DNA of 64,000 bases from Planctomycetota bacterium. GTDB taxonomy: Bacteria > Planctomycetota > UBA8742 > UBA2392. Position 1 is the first letter of the stretch. Each line of letters begins with the position of its first letter. The stretch is from the NCBI GenBank assembly GCA_027493625.1, contig JAOSKM010000001.1:1579489-1643488 (forward strand), read 5' to 3'. Below the pieces are notes generated by a model. It was not told the origin of the DNA, searched no databases, and saw nothing but the letters and a program-made list of their open reading frames with translations. Positions 8,290 through 18,800 of this stretch are shown here, piece by piece. The translations under genes were made by a program, and so were the position numbers.

Positions 8290-9056
8290 CGGCGGCGGCG
8301 GCGCTTGCGGATGCGGAACGGCATGCCCGCCAGGTAGACCACGCCGCACAGCAGCAGCGACAGCGCGCAGACCGCCAGCGGGTAGTGCAGCTTGATCAGC
8401 AGGTTGCCGATGAACGCGAACACCGGGCCGTCGGTACCGGCCTTGAACAGCCGGTCGATCACCAGGTGCAGCACCAGCACGATGCCGCAGATCACCAGCA
8501 GGCCCAGCGAGCCGTTCTTGAGGTCCTGCCGCGAAGGCGCCATGCCGAGCGTGAAGCACATGGCGAAGTACAGGAACACCCAGGTGCGCCAGTCCAGCAG
8601 CGCCGAGGCCTTGAAGAACAGCACCATGTCGTCCCACACCAGCGTGGCCAGGCTGGCCGCGAACATCAGCTGGTTGGCGTGCACCCCCTCGGCCTTCACG
8701 CTGTAGAAGTTCACGGGCGCGCGCAGCAGCATGCCCAGCAGCAGCAGGCATAGCGTGCAGCCCAGCAGTGGCGCGAGGCTGATCGCCACGTCGCCCACGT
8801 ACTTCAGCTTTGGCGGGCCGTGTTTGACCTCGCCGCTGCCGTCACTGCGGAACAGCACCATGCTGTGCACCTTGGCGCCGGTCAGCACGCAGGCCAGCGC
8901 GTGGGACAGCTCATGCACCGCGACACCGGGCGCGATCATGTACGCCAGCACGCGCGGCGGCACGGCCCGCACCCAAAGCGCGCGCAGGCCGTAGGTCGCC
9001 AGGATCAGCAGGCTGACGCCAAGCACAAGGTTGAGGAAAGCGGCGAGTGTGGGCAC
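8286..9056 (-). CDS. M50-like integral membrane metalloprotease
   Basis: The 256-residue polytopic membrane protein has an HELSH zinc-binding motif (around residue 48, AVHELSHALACVLTG) in the first helical pair, as in site-2-protease-like M50 enzymes. It has no PDZ domain and ends in a very basic tail (PFRIRKRRRRR). A second canonical zinc ligand (NPDG/LDG-type) is not obvious, so it may belong to a divergent M50B-like group. The start is GTG 9056, without a clear RBS. It is convergent with the exonuclease gene. Confidence 0.65.
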   Translation of the reverse strand: MPTLAAFLNLVLGVSLLILATYGLRALWVRAVPPRVLAYMIAPGVAVHELSHALACVLTGAKVHSMVLFRSDGSGEVKHGPPKLKYVGDVAISLAPLLGCTLCLLLLGMLLRAPVNFYSVKAEGVHANQLMFAASLATLVWDDMVLFFKASALLDWRTWVFLYFAMCFTLGMAPSRQDLKNGSLGLLVICGIVLVLHLVIDRLFKAGTDGPVFAFIGNLLIKLHYPLAVCALSLLLCGVVYLAGMPFRIRKRRRRR

Positions 9057-9060
9057 GGGT

Positions 9061-9151
9061 TCAATTCAAAATGAAAAATGCAAAATTCAAAACTACATCA
9101 TCGGCTGCCGGAGCAGATCATTTTGAATTTTGCATTTTGAATTTTGAATTC
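9061..9151. repeat. AT-rich inverted repeat, TTGAATTTTGCAT family
   Basis: Arms built from short AT-rich units (ATTCAAAATGAAAAATGC on the left, GCATTTTGAATTTTGAAT on the right) flank a ~25-base GC-richer core. The right arm abuts the stop codon of the diguanylate cyclase gene. One of several such loci in the window. Confidence 0.75.
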
Positions 9152-10634
9152 ACTCCGCAAGCTTCACCTGGTTCTTGCCGTGGTTCTTGACCCAGTACAG
9201 GGCGCGGTCCGCGTCGCGCAGCAGTTGCTCTTCGCTGGTGATGCCCTTGGTGACGCAGGCAATGCCCATCGAGACCGTGACGCGGATCTTCTGCTCGGGC
9301 TTCTCCAGCAGCGGCAGTTCCGTCTCGGCGATCTTGCGGCGGATCTGCTCGGCCTTGGCCTTGGCGGCCTCCCCCACCGTTTCCGGCAGGATCACGCAGA
9401 TCTCTTCGCCGCCGTAGCGGCACACCGTGTCCAGGTCGCGGAAGCTGCCCGCCAGCAGGCTGCCGACGGTGCTGAGCACCAGGTCGCCCTGCTGGTGGCC
9501 GTAGGTGTTGTTGACTACGCGGAAGTCGTCGATGTCGAGGATCAGCAGGCTCAGGTCGCGCTCGTAGCGCAGGGCGCGGCGGAACTCGATGCTCAGCTGC
9601 TCTTCGAACACGCGGCGGTTGTACAGGCCCGTCAGCTTGTCCTGGCGCGACTGCAGCTTGATGCGCTCGAGGTTTTCATGGTTGCTGATCACCACGCCCA
9701 GGAAGTCAGCGATGGTGCTGACCAGGTCCTTGATCGACTGCTGGATCGGCTTGTGGCCGGCATAAAAGCGCTGCAGGTTCTTGGGCAGGCCGACCTGCAG
9801 CAGGCCGCGGATCGCCGCGCCGGTCTGGATGGCCGCGTAGTGGGTGCCGCCTTCGTCCACGGCCAGGCTGTCCTGGCCGCTGAGCACGCGGCTGATCAGG
9901 GGCGTTTCCTTGACCTGCAGGCTGGTGGTGGTGCGGAACGGGTTGGCGTACTTGACCTCGAGTTTGCCCTGCTCGTCTTTCAGCAGTACCGCGCAACTGC
10001 TGAACTGGGCGTCGTTCACCATGGTGAGCGCGGTTTCCTTGAACACTTCGTTGATGTCCTCGAGTTCAAGCAGCCGCTTGGTGAGCAGCGGGATGGCGCG
10101 CAGCACTTCCGAGAGCGCGCCCACGCGGGTGTTTGCCTCAAGCACCTCGAGGCTCTTGCGCTGGGCCTCCTTGGCCGACTGCTGGGCAGCCAGGGTCAGC
10201 TCGCGGTTGAACTCGGACTCGTTGCGCAGCTTGATCTCGAGCTTTACCTGCTCGCTCACGTCGCGGGCGCTGCCCACCTGCACGATGCGGCCCATGTAGC
10301 GGATCAGCGTGAAGCGCACTTCCAGGTGGCGCACCTCGCCGTCGGGGCGCACGACGCGAAAGCGCGCCACGCCGCTGTCGCCCGGCTGGCTTACGGACGC
10401 GCGGTGGCTGCGCACCAGCTCGCGGTCGGATTCGTGGATGATCGAGGTGGTCGCGACCGGGCGCCGCGCCTCCACCAGCTGTTCGCGGGTGTAGCCCAGC
10501 AGCTCGCACATCGCCGGGTTCACCTTGATGAACACGTCGGCCTCGGGGTCAAGCACGTACTGCCCGTCCACCGCGGTGTCGAAGTGGAGGTGCAGCAGGC
10601 TGGGTGACTCCGTGACCGACGTGTCGCTTTCCAT
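9150..10634 (-). CDS. PAS-GAF-GGDEF diguanylate cyclase
   Basis: Domain order in 494 residues: PAS (~25-135, VNPAMCELLGYTREQL), a short coiled coil, GAF (~180-320), and GGDEF (~335-490). The GGDEF domain has DKLTGLYNRRVFEEQL and an active site RYGGEEI, a functional-looking GGEEF variant. It would make cyclic di-GMP from GTP in response to ligands sensed by PAS and GAF. No transmembrane segment, so it is cytoplasmic. The inhibitory-site RxxD is not obvious. The small membrane protein gene lies just upstream on the same strand. Confidence 0.9.
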   Translation of the reverse strand: MESDTSVTESPSLLHLHFDTAVDGQYVLDPEADVFIKVNPAMCELLGYTREQLVEARRPVATTSIIHESDRELVRSHRASVSQPGDSGVARFRVVRPDGEVRHLEVRFTLIRYMGRIVQVGSARDVSEQVKLEIKLRNESEFNRELTLAAQQSAKEAQRKSLEVLEANTRVGALSEVLRAIPLLTKRLLELEDINEVFKETALTMVNDAQFSSCAVLLKDEQGKLEVKYANPFRTTTSLQVKETPLISRVLSGQDSLAVDEGGTHYAAIQTGAAIRGLLQVGLPKNLQRFYAGHKPIQQSIKDLVSTIADFLGVVISNHENLERIKLQSRQDKLTGLYNRRVFEEQLSIEFRRALRYERDLSLLILDIDDFRVVNNTYGHQQGDLVLSTVGSLLAGSFRDLDTVCRYGGEEICVILPETVGEAAKAKAEQIRRKIAETELPLLEKPEQKIRVTVSMGIACVTKGITSEEQLLRDADRALYWVKNHGKNQVKLAE

Positions 10635-10654
10635 GCGCCTTCAGTTCGGGCGCA

Positions 10655-11131
10655 TCAGTCCTCCGCACTCAGGACCTTGCGCTCGCTTGGTGCGACGGCC
10701 GTGTCGAACACCCTCACAGAGGGGTCGCGCCGCACCGCAATGACGTCCGCCCGTACTTCAATGGGCAGTTGCTCCGCGGGGTCCTCTTCGGGGGCCTCCG
10801 CGACGTCCACCGCCTGTGACACCGGCAGCTCGGGCTCGGCTTCCGGCTCAAGCTCTGCTACCGGTTCCGGCTCAGGCTCGGCAGCTACCACCGGTTCCGG
10901 TTCGGGTTCCGGCTCGAACACCGGCACGACCTCGGCAACCAGCGGCGCCCTCGCACTCAGCGGAATCGCCGGCCCCGCCAGGCCCCTGCCCGAATCCTGT
11001 GCCGCCTCGGGCGCCGTTACGCGCGGCCTGGCAAGCCTGGCGCGCAGCACATCGAAGCCCACCCAGGCCACCAGCCCGGCCGCCGCGGTGAACGCGACGT
11101 AAGGTACATATTCTACAATCAGAACGGTCAT
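10655..11131 (-). CDS. Small membrane protein with Glu/Pro-rich tail
   Basis: 158 residues from ATG 11131 (GAGG about 8 bases upstream): an N-terminal transmembrane helix (LIVEYVPYVAFTAAAGLVAW) followed by a long acidic, proline-rich low-complexity region (FEPEPEPEPVV...AEPEPEPVAELEPEAEPEL). No known domain. The frame remains open further upstream, but that part is the complement of kdsB and is not coding. The divergent kdsB start is 60 bases away. Function unknown; a periplasm- or cytoplasm-spanning tether is possible. Confidence 0.65.
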   Translation of the reverse strand: MTVLIVEYVPYVAFTAAAGLVAWVGFDVLRARLARPRVTAPEAAQDSGRGLAGPAIPLSARAPLVAEVVPVFEPEPEPEPVVAAEPEPEPVAELEPEAEPELPVSQAVDVAEAPEEDPAEQLPIEVRADVIAVRRDPSVRVFDTAVAPSERKVLSAED

Positions 11132-11191
11132 GTCTCGACACCTCGTCGTTAGCCCTTGCCCCCAGTGTCGCGGGGGCATAGATTTCCCGGC

Positions 11192-11953
11192 ATGACTCAA
11201 GTTCTTGCGGTCATCCCGGCCCGCCTCGCCTCCACGCGCCTGCCCCGCAAGGTGCTGCTGGACAAAACGGGAAAAACCCTCATCCAGCACGTCTGGGAGG
11301 GCGCGAAAGCCTGCACTGCTATCGACCGGATCGTGGTCGCAACTGATGCCGAAGAAGTGATGAAGGCCGTAAAAGCCTTCGGCGGCGAAGCGGTGATGAC
11401 CTCGCCGTCCTGCGCCAGCGGCACCGACCGCGTGGCCGAGGCCGCGCGGCACTTTCCCGACGCGAAGATCGTGGTGAACGTGCAGGGCGACGAGCCCGAG
11501 ATGTCGCCCGAGCCCCTGTACGCGCTGGTGGAGGGCATGCAGGCGAACCCGGACGCCGACATGGGCACCATCGCCGTGCCCTGGCCCCAGGGTGTGCCGC
11601 TGTCTGAGCCCGGCTTCGTGAAGCTGGTGACCGACCGCCAGGGTTACGCGCTGTACTTCAGCCGCAGCCCCGTGCCGTTCTATCGCGACACGCCCGACAC
11701 GCCGCCGCATGGCGACCGCCCCGACGGGCAGCCCCGCTACCTGAAGCACGTGGGGCTGTACGCCTTTAAAGCCCCGTTCCTGCAGGAATATGCGGCCATG
11801 GCGCAGACGCCGCTGGAGCAGGCGGAGGCGCTGGAGCAGTTGCGCGCCCTGGAAAACGGCAAGCGCATCGCGGTGTTCATCAGCCGCTACACGGGCTACG
11901 AGGTGAACACGCCCGCCGATTACGAGGCCTTCGTGGCGCGCCAATCAAAATAG
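11192..11953 (+). CDS. kdsB: 3-deoxy-manno-octulosonate cytidylyltransferase
   Basis: Activates KDO to CMP-KDO for lipopolysaccharide inner core synthesis. The 253-residue product from ATG 11192 has the family N-terminus (VLAVIPARLASTRLPRKVLL), the nucleotide and sugar motifs TDAEEVMKAVKAFGG, CASGTDRVAEAA and NVQGDEPEMSPE, and late blocks HVGLYAFKAPFL and LEQLRALENGKRI. Length and motifs match the family. A strong terminator follows. Its presence implies an LPS-bearing outer membrane. Confidence 0.95.
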   Translation: MTQVLAVIPARLASTRLPRKVLLDKTGKTLIQHVWEGAKACTAIDRIVVATDAEEVMKAVKAFGGEAVMTSPSCASGTDRVAEAARHFPDAKIVVNVQGDEPEMSPEPLYALVEGMQANPDADMGTIAVPWPQGVPLSEPGFVKLVTDRQGYALYFSRSPVPFYRDTPDTPPHGDRPDGQPRYLKHVGLYAFKAPFLQEYAAMAQTPLEQAEALEQLRALENGKRIAVFISRYTGYEVNTPADYEAFVARQSK

Positions 11954-12215
11954 AGCCCCGCCCGACAGGGCGGGGGCACGCGGGCTTGCCCGCGTGAACG
12001 GCGAAACCTGATTCCGCCGCGCAAACGCGCCGGCCCCCGGCGTTTCCGCCGGGGCTCTAGAGCTTTTTTCGATTGAATGGACCGTGCTGGTGCGCAGCGC
12101 CGGACGAGCAGGTCAAGGAGCACGGACGCAGGCGTGGCTGGAGGCCACGCCGAGGGAGCGCGACGACGAGATGCGAAGTCCGCCGCGCGCGACAGCCGGT
12201 ACAGGCGATCTAAAA
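11948..12215. repeat. Palindrome-rich intergenic element between kdsB and kinase
   Basis: This 260-base stretch holds GCCCCGCCCGACAGGGCGGGGGC, CACGCGGGCTTGCCCGCGTG, the terminator stem and an internal CTCTAGAG. It is bounded by near-matching inverted ends, AATAGAGC at 11949 and GCTCTAAT at about 12208. The kdsB stop codon lies in the left end. No gene is credible here. A MITE-like element or a structured RNA is possible, but no second copy is visible in the window. Confidence 0.35.
12035..12069 (+). terminator. Rho-independent terminator after kdsB
   Basis: CCCCGGCG (12035-12042), loop TTTC, CGCCGGGG (12047-12054), then a T6 run at 12064-12069 after a short CTCTAGAGC spacer. Confidence 0.65.
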
Positions 12216-12220
12216 ATGCT

Positions 12221-13783
12221 CTAATCCCCCGCGCCCGGCAGGGTGGCGGTGCGGGCGGATTCCCGCATGCGGGCGATTTCGTCAATCACGCCGGCCGTGG
12301 TGTCGCGGCGCGGCTCCAACTCTTTACGTGTCAAGTCCTCGGCGTCTTCCTGCTTGAGGCGGCTGGCTGCCTCCTGCAGCAGCGCGGCCATGCGCTTCTG
12401 TTCGAGCTCAGCGGTACCCAGCCGGGTTTCCAGCCGCTTCACCTCGGCTTCCAGTTCCGGGATGCGCGGGTCCTGGGGCAGGTCGGGCGGGCCGCTCAAT
12501 GCGTTGAACAGGATGTAGACGATGCACACGAACAGCGCAAAGCCCAGCGTGCCGATGCCCATGCCGGTCATGCGCCTCCTGCCGGCAACGGCCGGGCGCG
12601 GCGCGAGCGCCGGGTCTTCCCAGGGCCTGTACTTCGCGGGCGCCTGACCGGCGTCCGGCTCGCGTTCGACCTCGCTTGTGGGCTCGAGGCTCAGTCCCGA
12701 GTCGTCGTTTCCGTTCCAGGCCGTGGGTTCGCCGCCGGGCACCAGCTCCCAGAGCGCATGCTTTTCCAGGCCGGGGATGGTCTTCTGCAGGGCCGCCAGC
12801 TCGCGCGGCAGATCCTTGGCCGCGGGCCGGTCAGCGGGCCGCTTGGCGAGCATCTTGCGCACCAGGTCCTGCAGGGCACCCGGCAGCTCGCCTCCGTCAA
12901 GGCCGCGCGGCTCGACCTCGACGTGCATGCGCAGCACCTCGACGGGGTCGGAGTTCTCGAACGGCAGCTTGCCCAGCAGCGCGCGGTACATGGTCACGCC
13001 CAGCGAGTACACGTCCGCCTGGGTGTCGATCTCCGGGCTGATCGCCGCCTCGGGCGCCATGTAGGCCGGCGTGCCCTGCGCCACCATGGGCGAGGTCAGG
13101 TTGGTCGCGCCCACCGGCCGCGCCAGGCCGAGGTCGCAGAGCTTCACGCGGCCTTTGCGATCGATCATGATGTTGTCGGGCTTGATGTCGCGGTGCACCA
13201 GGCCGACCTTGCCGATGTAGGCGACGGCGTCGGCGATCAGGCGGGCGATCTCGATGGCGTGCGGCAGCTCAAGCTTGGGGCGAATGCGCAGCACCTGGCC
13301 GAGGCTGACGCCCGAGACGTACTCCATCACCATGTAGACGTTGGAGCCCTTCTTGTTGATGTCGAAGGCGCGCACGATGTTGCGGTGCTGCACCTTGCTG
13401 GCGACGCGGGCCTCGCGCAGGAAACGCTGGATGTATTCGCGGTTTGCGCTGAGCGCCTTGCTCAGGATCTTCACCGCCACCACGCGCCGCAGGCTGGGCT
13501 GCCAGGCGCGGTACACGCTGCCGCGCCCGCCGCGCCCCACCATGTTCAGCAGCATCAGGCCGGGCAGCTGGGGCTCAAGGCCCTCGAGCTGGTTGTTGCC
13601 GATCAGGGTGATCAGGTCTTCGACCACTTCCTCGGGCAGCAGCTTCTCGCGCCCCAGGTACTGCAGCAGCGGGCCGTGCTTCTCGAGGCTCCAGCGCGAG
13701 TTGACAAGCTCGACCTCGGCCGCGGACAGGAAGCCCTTGGCGTTCAGGTAACGCAGGATCTCGTCAGGTTTCAGGACGGGCAC
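12221..13783 (-). CDS. Membrane Ser/Thr protein kinase, PknB-type
   Basis: 520 residues from GTG 13783, chosen because GGGAG lies 5 bases upstream; the longer frame starts inside the upstream terminator region. An ~80-residue N-terminal helical domain precedes the kinase: Gly loop VGRGGRGSVYRA, VAVKIL lysine, HRDIKPDNIM catalytic loop, CDLG metal-binding site and TPAYMAPE activation-segment end. All key residues are present. A C-terminal transmembrane helix (GTLGFALFVCIVYILFNAL) and a coiled coil (IPELEAEVKRLETRLGTAE) follow. Hanks-type signalling kinase of the inner membrane. Confidence 0.93.
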   Translation of the reverse strand: MPVLKPDEILRYLNAKGFLSAAEVELVNSRWSLEKHGPLLQYLGREKLLPEEVVEDLITLIGNNQLEGLEPQLPGLMLLNMVGRGGRGSVYRAWQPSLRRVVAVKILSKALSANREYIQRFLREARVASKVQHRNIVRAFDINKKGSNVYMVMEYVSGVSLGQVLRIRPKLELPHAIEIARLIADAVAYIGKVGLVHRDIKPDNIMIDRKGRVKLCDLGLARPVGATNLTSPMVAQGTPAYMAPEAAISPEIDTQADVYSLGVTMYRALLGKLPFENSDPVEVLRMHVEVEPRGLDGGELPGALQDLVRKMLAKRPADRPAAKDLPRELAALQKTIPGLEKHALWELVPGGEPTAWNGNDDSGLSLEPTSEVEREPDAGQAPAKYRPWEDPALAPRPAVAGRRRMTGMGIGTLGFALFVCIVYILFNALSGPPDLPQDPRIPELEAEVKRLETRLGTAELEQKRMAALLQEAASRLKQEDAEDLTRKELEPRRDTTAGVIDEIARMRESARTATLPGAGD

Positions 13784-13856
13784 AGAAACTCCCGGGGAGC
13801 CCAAGTATAGCCCCCCACCACCACACACAAAAGCTCATGCGGCACGGGAAAGCGGA

Positions 13857-13881
13857 GGGGGCCGGGTTTTTCCCGGCCCCC
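13857..13881 (-). terminator. Strong hairpin after the 13.9-15.8 kb gene
   Basis: GGGGGCCGGG and CCCGGCCCCC form a 10-bp stem with an A5 loop on the minus strand, 7 bases past the TAA at 13889. The U-run is weak (TCCGCTTT). Its position supports 13889 as the true stop of the upstream gene. Confidence 0.6.
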
Positions 13882-13888
13882 TTGCTGG

Positions 13889-15807
13889 TTACTTGGGCTT
13901 GGTGGGCGCGCTGGGCGGCCTTTGGCCCGGCAGGAACTTGGGCTCGATCCCTTGTCCAGCGCACGGCGGTAGGCCGCGCCGAAATCGCCGATCCTGGCCT
14001 GGCTGCGCACGATGCTCAGGCTGCCGTCGAAGCGGGTCTTGATGGAGCCCGGCGCGTTGTTGCCGCGGCCGTAGTAGTTGGAAAGCTTGAGGGTGGGCAT
14101 CGACTCGCCTTCGCGCACCCAGCTTTCCATCACGACCTTCTTGTCTTCCTTCATCTGCTCGGTGCGGATGTAGTACTCCCAGGCATAGGTCAGCACGATC
14201 ACGTCGTCGCGGGCCGACTTGGCCTGCGCGTAGGCCTGGGGCCAGATCTGCACGGCGTAGACGCTGCTGGTGTCGACGTCGGCCAGCAGCTGGTCGGTCA
14301 GCTCGATCCACTTGACGATGAAGTCCGTGCGGTATTCGGCCCACTTGGCGACGTCCAGGATGATCGCGTCACCGTCCTTCTCCGTGAACTTCTCGGCGTC
14401 GAACTTGTCCTGCTCTTCCTTGGTGCGCAGGTAGTCGAAAGCCGCCTTCATCGCCTCGGGCGGGAAGTACTTCCACTGCTCGGCGCGCGTATCCCACTTC
14501 GCCTTGCGGCCGCCGGGCGCGGCGTCAACCTCGGCCAGCTTCTGCTTGCGGGCCAGGCTTGCGGCACGGTTGTCCTTCTTCTCGATCGCCTCCCAGGCCT
14601 GGTAGGCCGGGGCGTTGATGGAATGGTAGCCGGTGTACAGCAGGTGACCGTCCAGCATGCTCCAGTAGCGGAAGGTCAGGTAATCATGCAGCTTGGCGAT
14701 CTGCTGCAGGATCGCCATGCGCGCGGCAACCGAGCTGTTGTGAAGCTTGACCTCGGCCTTGCTGGTGCGTCCCTTGAACTGCTCAATCAGCGCGGTGTTC
14801 TCGCGGCGGACGCGGGACTTGGTCTCGGCGGCCTGCTTTTTCCACTCTTCCTTCAGCTCCTCGAGTCTCTTGATCTCCTCGGGCTTGGCGTCTTTCCTGG
14901 TTTCGGCTTTCAGTTTCTGCTCGAGCTCGGCATCGACGACCTGGTCCACGTTGTCGAGTTCGTACTCGTACTTGATGAGCTGGTCCACCACCAGCATGTG
15001 GTAGCTCCAGACCATGTAGTTTGCGGGTTTGCGGTCGGTACCCTGCGCTGGCGCGATCAGCTCGAGGTTGCCGTCCTTGTAGATTTCACCGATCCACAGC
15101 AGCGAGGTGTCGTTGACCTCGCCGGTGATGTCCATCAGTTCGCGGTACACTTCCTCGTGAAGTTCGGGGTCTGCCATCACCTCGGTCCAGAACATCTCGT
15201 TGGTGTCGTTGTCCTCTACACCGCGCGCGCCGTACCAGTCCGAGCACCACTTGATCGACTGCTGCAGCTTGCTTTCCTGCGACTTGAACCGCACGCGCGC
15301 CACCAGCCGGTACACGCCGGGCGCCAGCGGCTTCTGCAGCACGGGCAGGCTGAAGCGCACCAGCCCGAAATTCCCCTCCGTCTGCGTCACGGTCACGGAC
15401 ATGTGCTGCCCCTCCACCAGGCGCCCCGGGTCCTTGGGGTCCAGCTTGGGCTCGAGCACCGCCTCGGTCTTGGGGTCGCGCATCAGCACGGTGTCGTAGT
15501 ACAGCAGCTCAATGGCAACTCGCAGGCCCGTGAGCTGGCCCTTGGGCAGGTCGGTGCCCGGCGGCACGCGGTCGGCCTCGAAGTCGGTCCAGACCTCGCC
15601 GCTGACCTGCATGCCGTTCTGGACAAGCGCCAGGTTGGTGTTGCGGATGATGACGCGGTTCTGCGGGTAGACGTCCTCGGGCGGCTTGATCTCGGGCCGG
15701 ACCAGCCGCACCCGCTCCATGGGGTAGCCGGTATAGACATCCTGCGCCAGAAGCGCGCCGGACAGCAGCGCCAACATCAGCGCCGCCGAAGTGAATCGAA
15801 TTGCCAT
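13889..15807 (-). CDS. Large exported protein of unknown function, frameshifted near its 3' end
   Basis: Signal peptide MAIRFTSAALMLALLSGALLA, then about 610 residues with no family I recognise. It has a beta-rich N-terminal half (VRLVRPEIKPPEDVYPQNRV; GFVLVRF-like strands) and a helical, Lys/Glu-rich second half with a coiled coil (ELKEEWKKQAAETKSRVRRE). The frame that carries most of the gene runs past a good terminator into the kinase promoter. Adding one G in the run at 13949-13951 moves it to a sensible end, GIEPKFLPGQRPPSAPTKPK, with TAA at 13889 right before the hairpin. It sits between the kinase and the giant pseudopilin gene on the same strand. Confidence 0.65.
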
Positions 15808-15858
15808 CTTTCTGTCCTCCTGGCCCCAGCCTGTTTTCCTGCGCGACCCCTGTGACGC

Positions 15859-18800
15859 CTAGTACTCGACCACGAAAGCGAGCTTGCGCGGCGGCGTCAA
15901 CACCGTCACCTTCACCTCCAGCAGGTACGGCGTGACGTTGTTGACCACGATCTCCTTGCCCACCCGGAAGTGCACGCGGTACATCAGCAAACCGACCTTG
16001 TTGCCCGAGGGCAGCAACGCGCCGCGCATGCTCATGCCGCCCGACGCCCAGTATTCGTCGGACTTGACGTCGGTCGCCTCGCGCCGTCCGGAGTTGCCGC
16101 GGTACTTGGCGCCGCTGATGTCGGTCTTTTCGCCACCCACCTTTGCGGTAGCGTAATCGTCCACGATGGCCCACTCCAGTTCGATGCCGGAGCTGGTGGC
16201 CAGGGTCAGGCCGCGGCCCCTGTAGGGATCCCAGTCCGGGCGCAGCTCGGTCCAGCTGATGGTGCCGAGGCGCACGGGCAGGGCGTGCAGCATGTTGTCG
16301 TCGCCCTGGATCGGCAGGAAGCCGTTCTCGTAGTAGCAGTCGTTGCCGTCGGCGTCGTAGCGGCTGTAGGGCCGGAACTGGGCGTCGGTTATCTCGATGT
16401 TGGCGCCGAGCACCTCGGCGCTGATGCGGAAGTCGTCAATGGTGGCGTTGGCCACAGCCACGATGTTTGAATCGAACTTGAAGACCGGGCGGGCGGGCTT
16501 CACCAGCTCGCCCTGGTCGTCGGCCTCTGAATAGTAGGTGGTGAATATGCCGCTGTCCTCGATGTCGAGCTGGCGACGGAAGATGCAGCCCACGGTCAGG
16601 CGGTCTTCCGGGTTGATCTCCAGCAGCATCGAGGTGGTGCGGTAGACGTCGTAACCCGGCGAGCCGGTGGGCTCTTCGGTGGGCAGAGGCTGGTCGGTCA
16701 ACGGCGCGTGACGGCCGTCGTTGCGGTAGCCCTTGGGGGCGTTGATGTCGTCGTCCTTGTGGAACTCGACGGCCTGCACCTGGCGCCCGTCCAACCACAG
16801 GCGGTACGGGCTTTCCGTATTGCTGTTGTAGGTGAGGGTGAAGCGGTGCCAGTCGTGCGGGCGCAGCATGATGTTGCCCGTGCCGGCGCCGACGACGTAG
16901 CTGGCCTTGGACAGGTCGAGCCATGCGTCGGTGCGGGCGTACAGGAAGCCCTTGTTGCTGTTGCCGTAAGGCCCGCGGTCGTTGCAGATATCGTTGGTGC
17001 CGGTGTAGCCGCCCAGGGGCTTGGTGACGTCGAAGATACGGCGCATGGCGACGCCGAACGGCTCGACGGTCGTGGACGTGCTGCCGGTCGCGCCGCCGCC
17101 GGTGATGGCGGCACCGAAGGCCTCTGAGAAATACAGGCGCGTGAAGCGCAGGATGCCGCCCGGCTCTTTGTAGACGAAGAACTGCACACCTTCAAAGTCG
17201 GCGTTGGCATTGCGGTTGGTGGAATCGGGAGCCTTCACCTGCGCGCTGTCGCGGAAGCGCCCGTAAGCGGTAGCGCCGAACAGAGCCGAGAAGTTGTGGC
17301 TGGCGGGATCGATTTCACCCAGCGCCACCACCACGTCGGCGCCCGTGTAGTTGGCGCCCTGGGGTGGCAGATCCCACTTGATCCAGAAGTCCACGGTGCC
17401 CTCGTAATACGGCATGTTGGAGCGGTGCTGGCGGTTGAACTCGGCATCGCGGTTGTGCTGGTCGCTGCCGCGGTAAGGCGGCGCCAGCCCGATCATGCGC
17501 TCACGCATCAGCGGGTCGCTTTCGGTGCCGCTGAGTGGATCGAGGTAACCGGCCTGCTTGGCGTCTTCCACGCCGTCGTCCTTGTCGGAGTCGCCCTGCC
17601 ACGAGAACGGGCGGATGGGCTGGAACGGATTGTCCGAGTCCTGGGCGCCGCAAGGGTAACGCAGCAGCTTGAGGCGCGGCACGCGCGCCAGGCCGCGCAC
17701 GCCGAAGCTGGTCTTCAGGCTGCGCTCCGAACGGGGGCGGATCTTCATGCCGCTGAGGAAGGCGCCGTCCGGCATCAGGGTGGAGTACTTGGTAGCCTGG
17801 TCGCCGCTGTCGGCGTTGTCGAACTCGTTGGCCAGCCCGCCGCCCCCGACGGCCAGCGCCTTTTCCGTGGAGCGCGGGGTGGCGGTGGAAATGAAGTCGT
17901 CAAACGCCGCGCCGGTTTCCCAGGGCAGGTGGCCCCAAGCCTCGTCACGGGCGAGCGCGTCACTGTTGACACCCTCGACCTTCACGTTGGGGAACTGTGT
18001 GGTCTTGCTGCGGGCGCGCAGGCTTTCATTGAAGCGGGCATGGAACGCCAGCGGGTACTGGTTTTCCTGGATGTCCGTGAAGGGCGTTTCGTCGCGCGGG
18101 TTCATGAACACGTAGCCGAAGTCGCCGGAGGCCGCGTTGGGCGGGTTGTGGCCCTTGACGCGGTCCTTGGCGGGGCTGGGCTCGCCGGGTTTGGCCTTCT
18201 GGTACGCGATCGCCCTGCCGTCGTCGAGCTGCGCCAGGTAATCGCCCTGGGGGCCGCTGTTCTTCTCCCAGACGCCCATGTCCAGCTCGTCGATGCTGAA
18301 GGGGCCGCTCTTGGTCTCGTTCTTGGTCAGTGCGGTGAGAGGCTCCGGCTTCGTGGGCGCGCTGCTGGTGGCACGGCGCACGAAATCGGCGCTGCTGGGC
18401 GCGGTGACCCAGTCGCGCTGGCTGGCGTGGCGCATCACCTCGTAGATCTGCACCACCGTGCGCACCTGGCGGCGCGCAACGGGCAGGCGCAGCTCGGCGG
18501 GGCCGGACGAAGTGGCATTTTCGCTCCCGGCCTCGGGCGCCATGATTTCGCCCTGGCTGACGATCTCGTAGACGCCCATGCTCGAGAAACAGATGGGGCT
18601 CGAGGTGGTGACCAGGTCCATGCGGTCGACGTTCATGTGCAGCGGGTAGTCGACGTTGTAGCGCGCGGTCAGGTTCACGGGGCTGAGCGCGGCGCGGATC
18701 ATGTCCACGCAGCTCTTCCAGTACCAGGCGCGGAAGTCGGAGGGCGTCATGGCCGAGTCGCCCGACTTGATGGGGTTGGCGGCGTGCAGGCAGTTGGCGG

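Noticed and set aside
10655-11944. Upstream extension of the small membrane protein to 429 codons
   Set aside because: The extension is the complement of kdsB. The natural start is ATG 11131 with a ribosome binding site and a transmembrane helix right after it.
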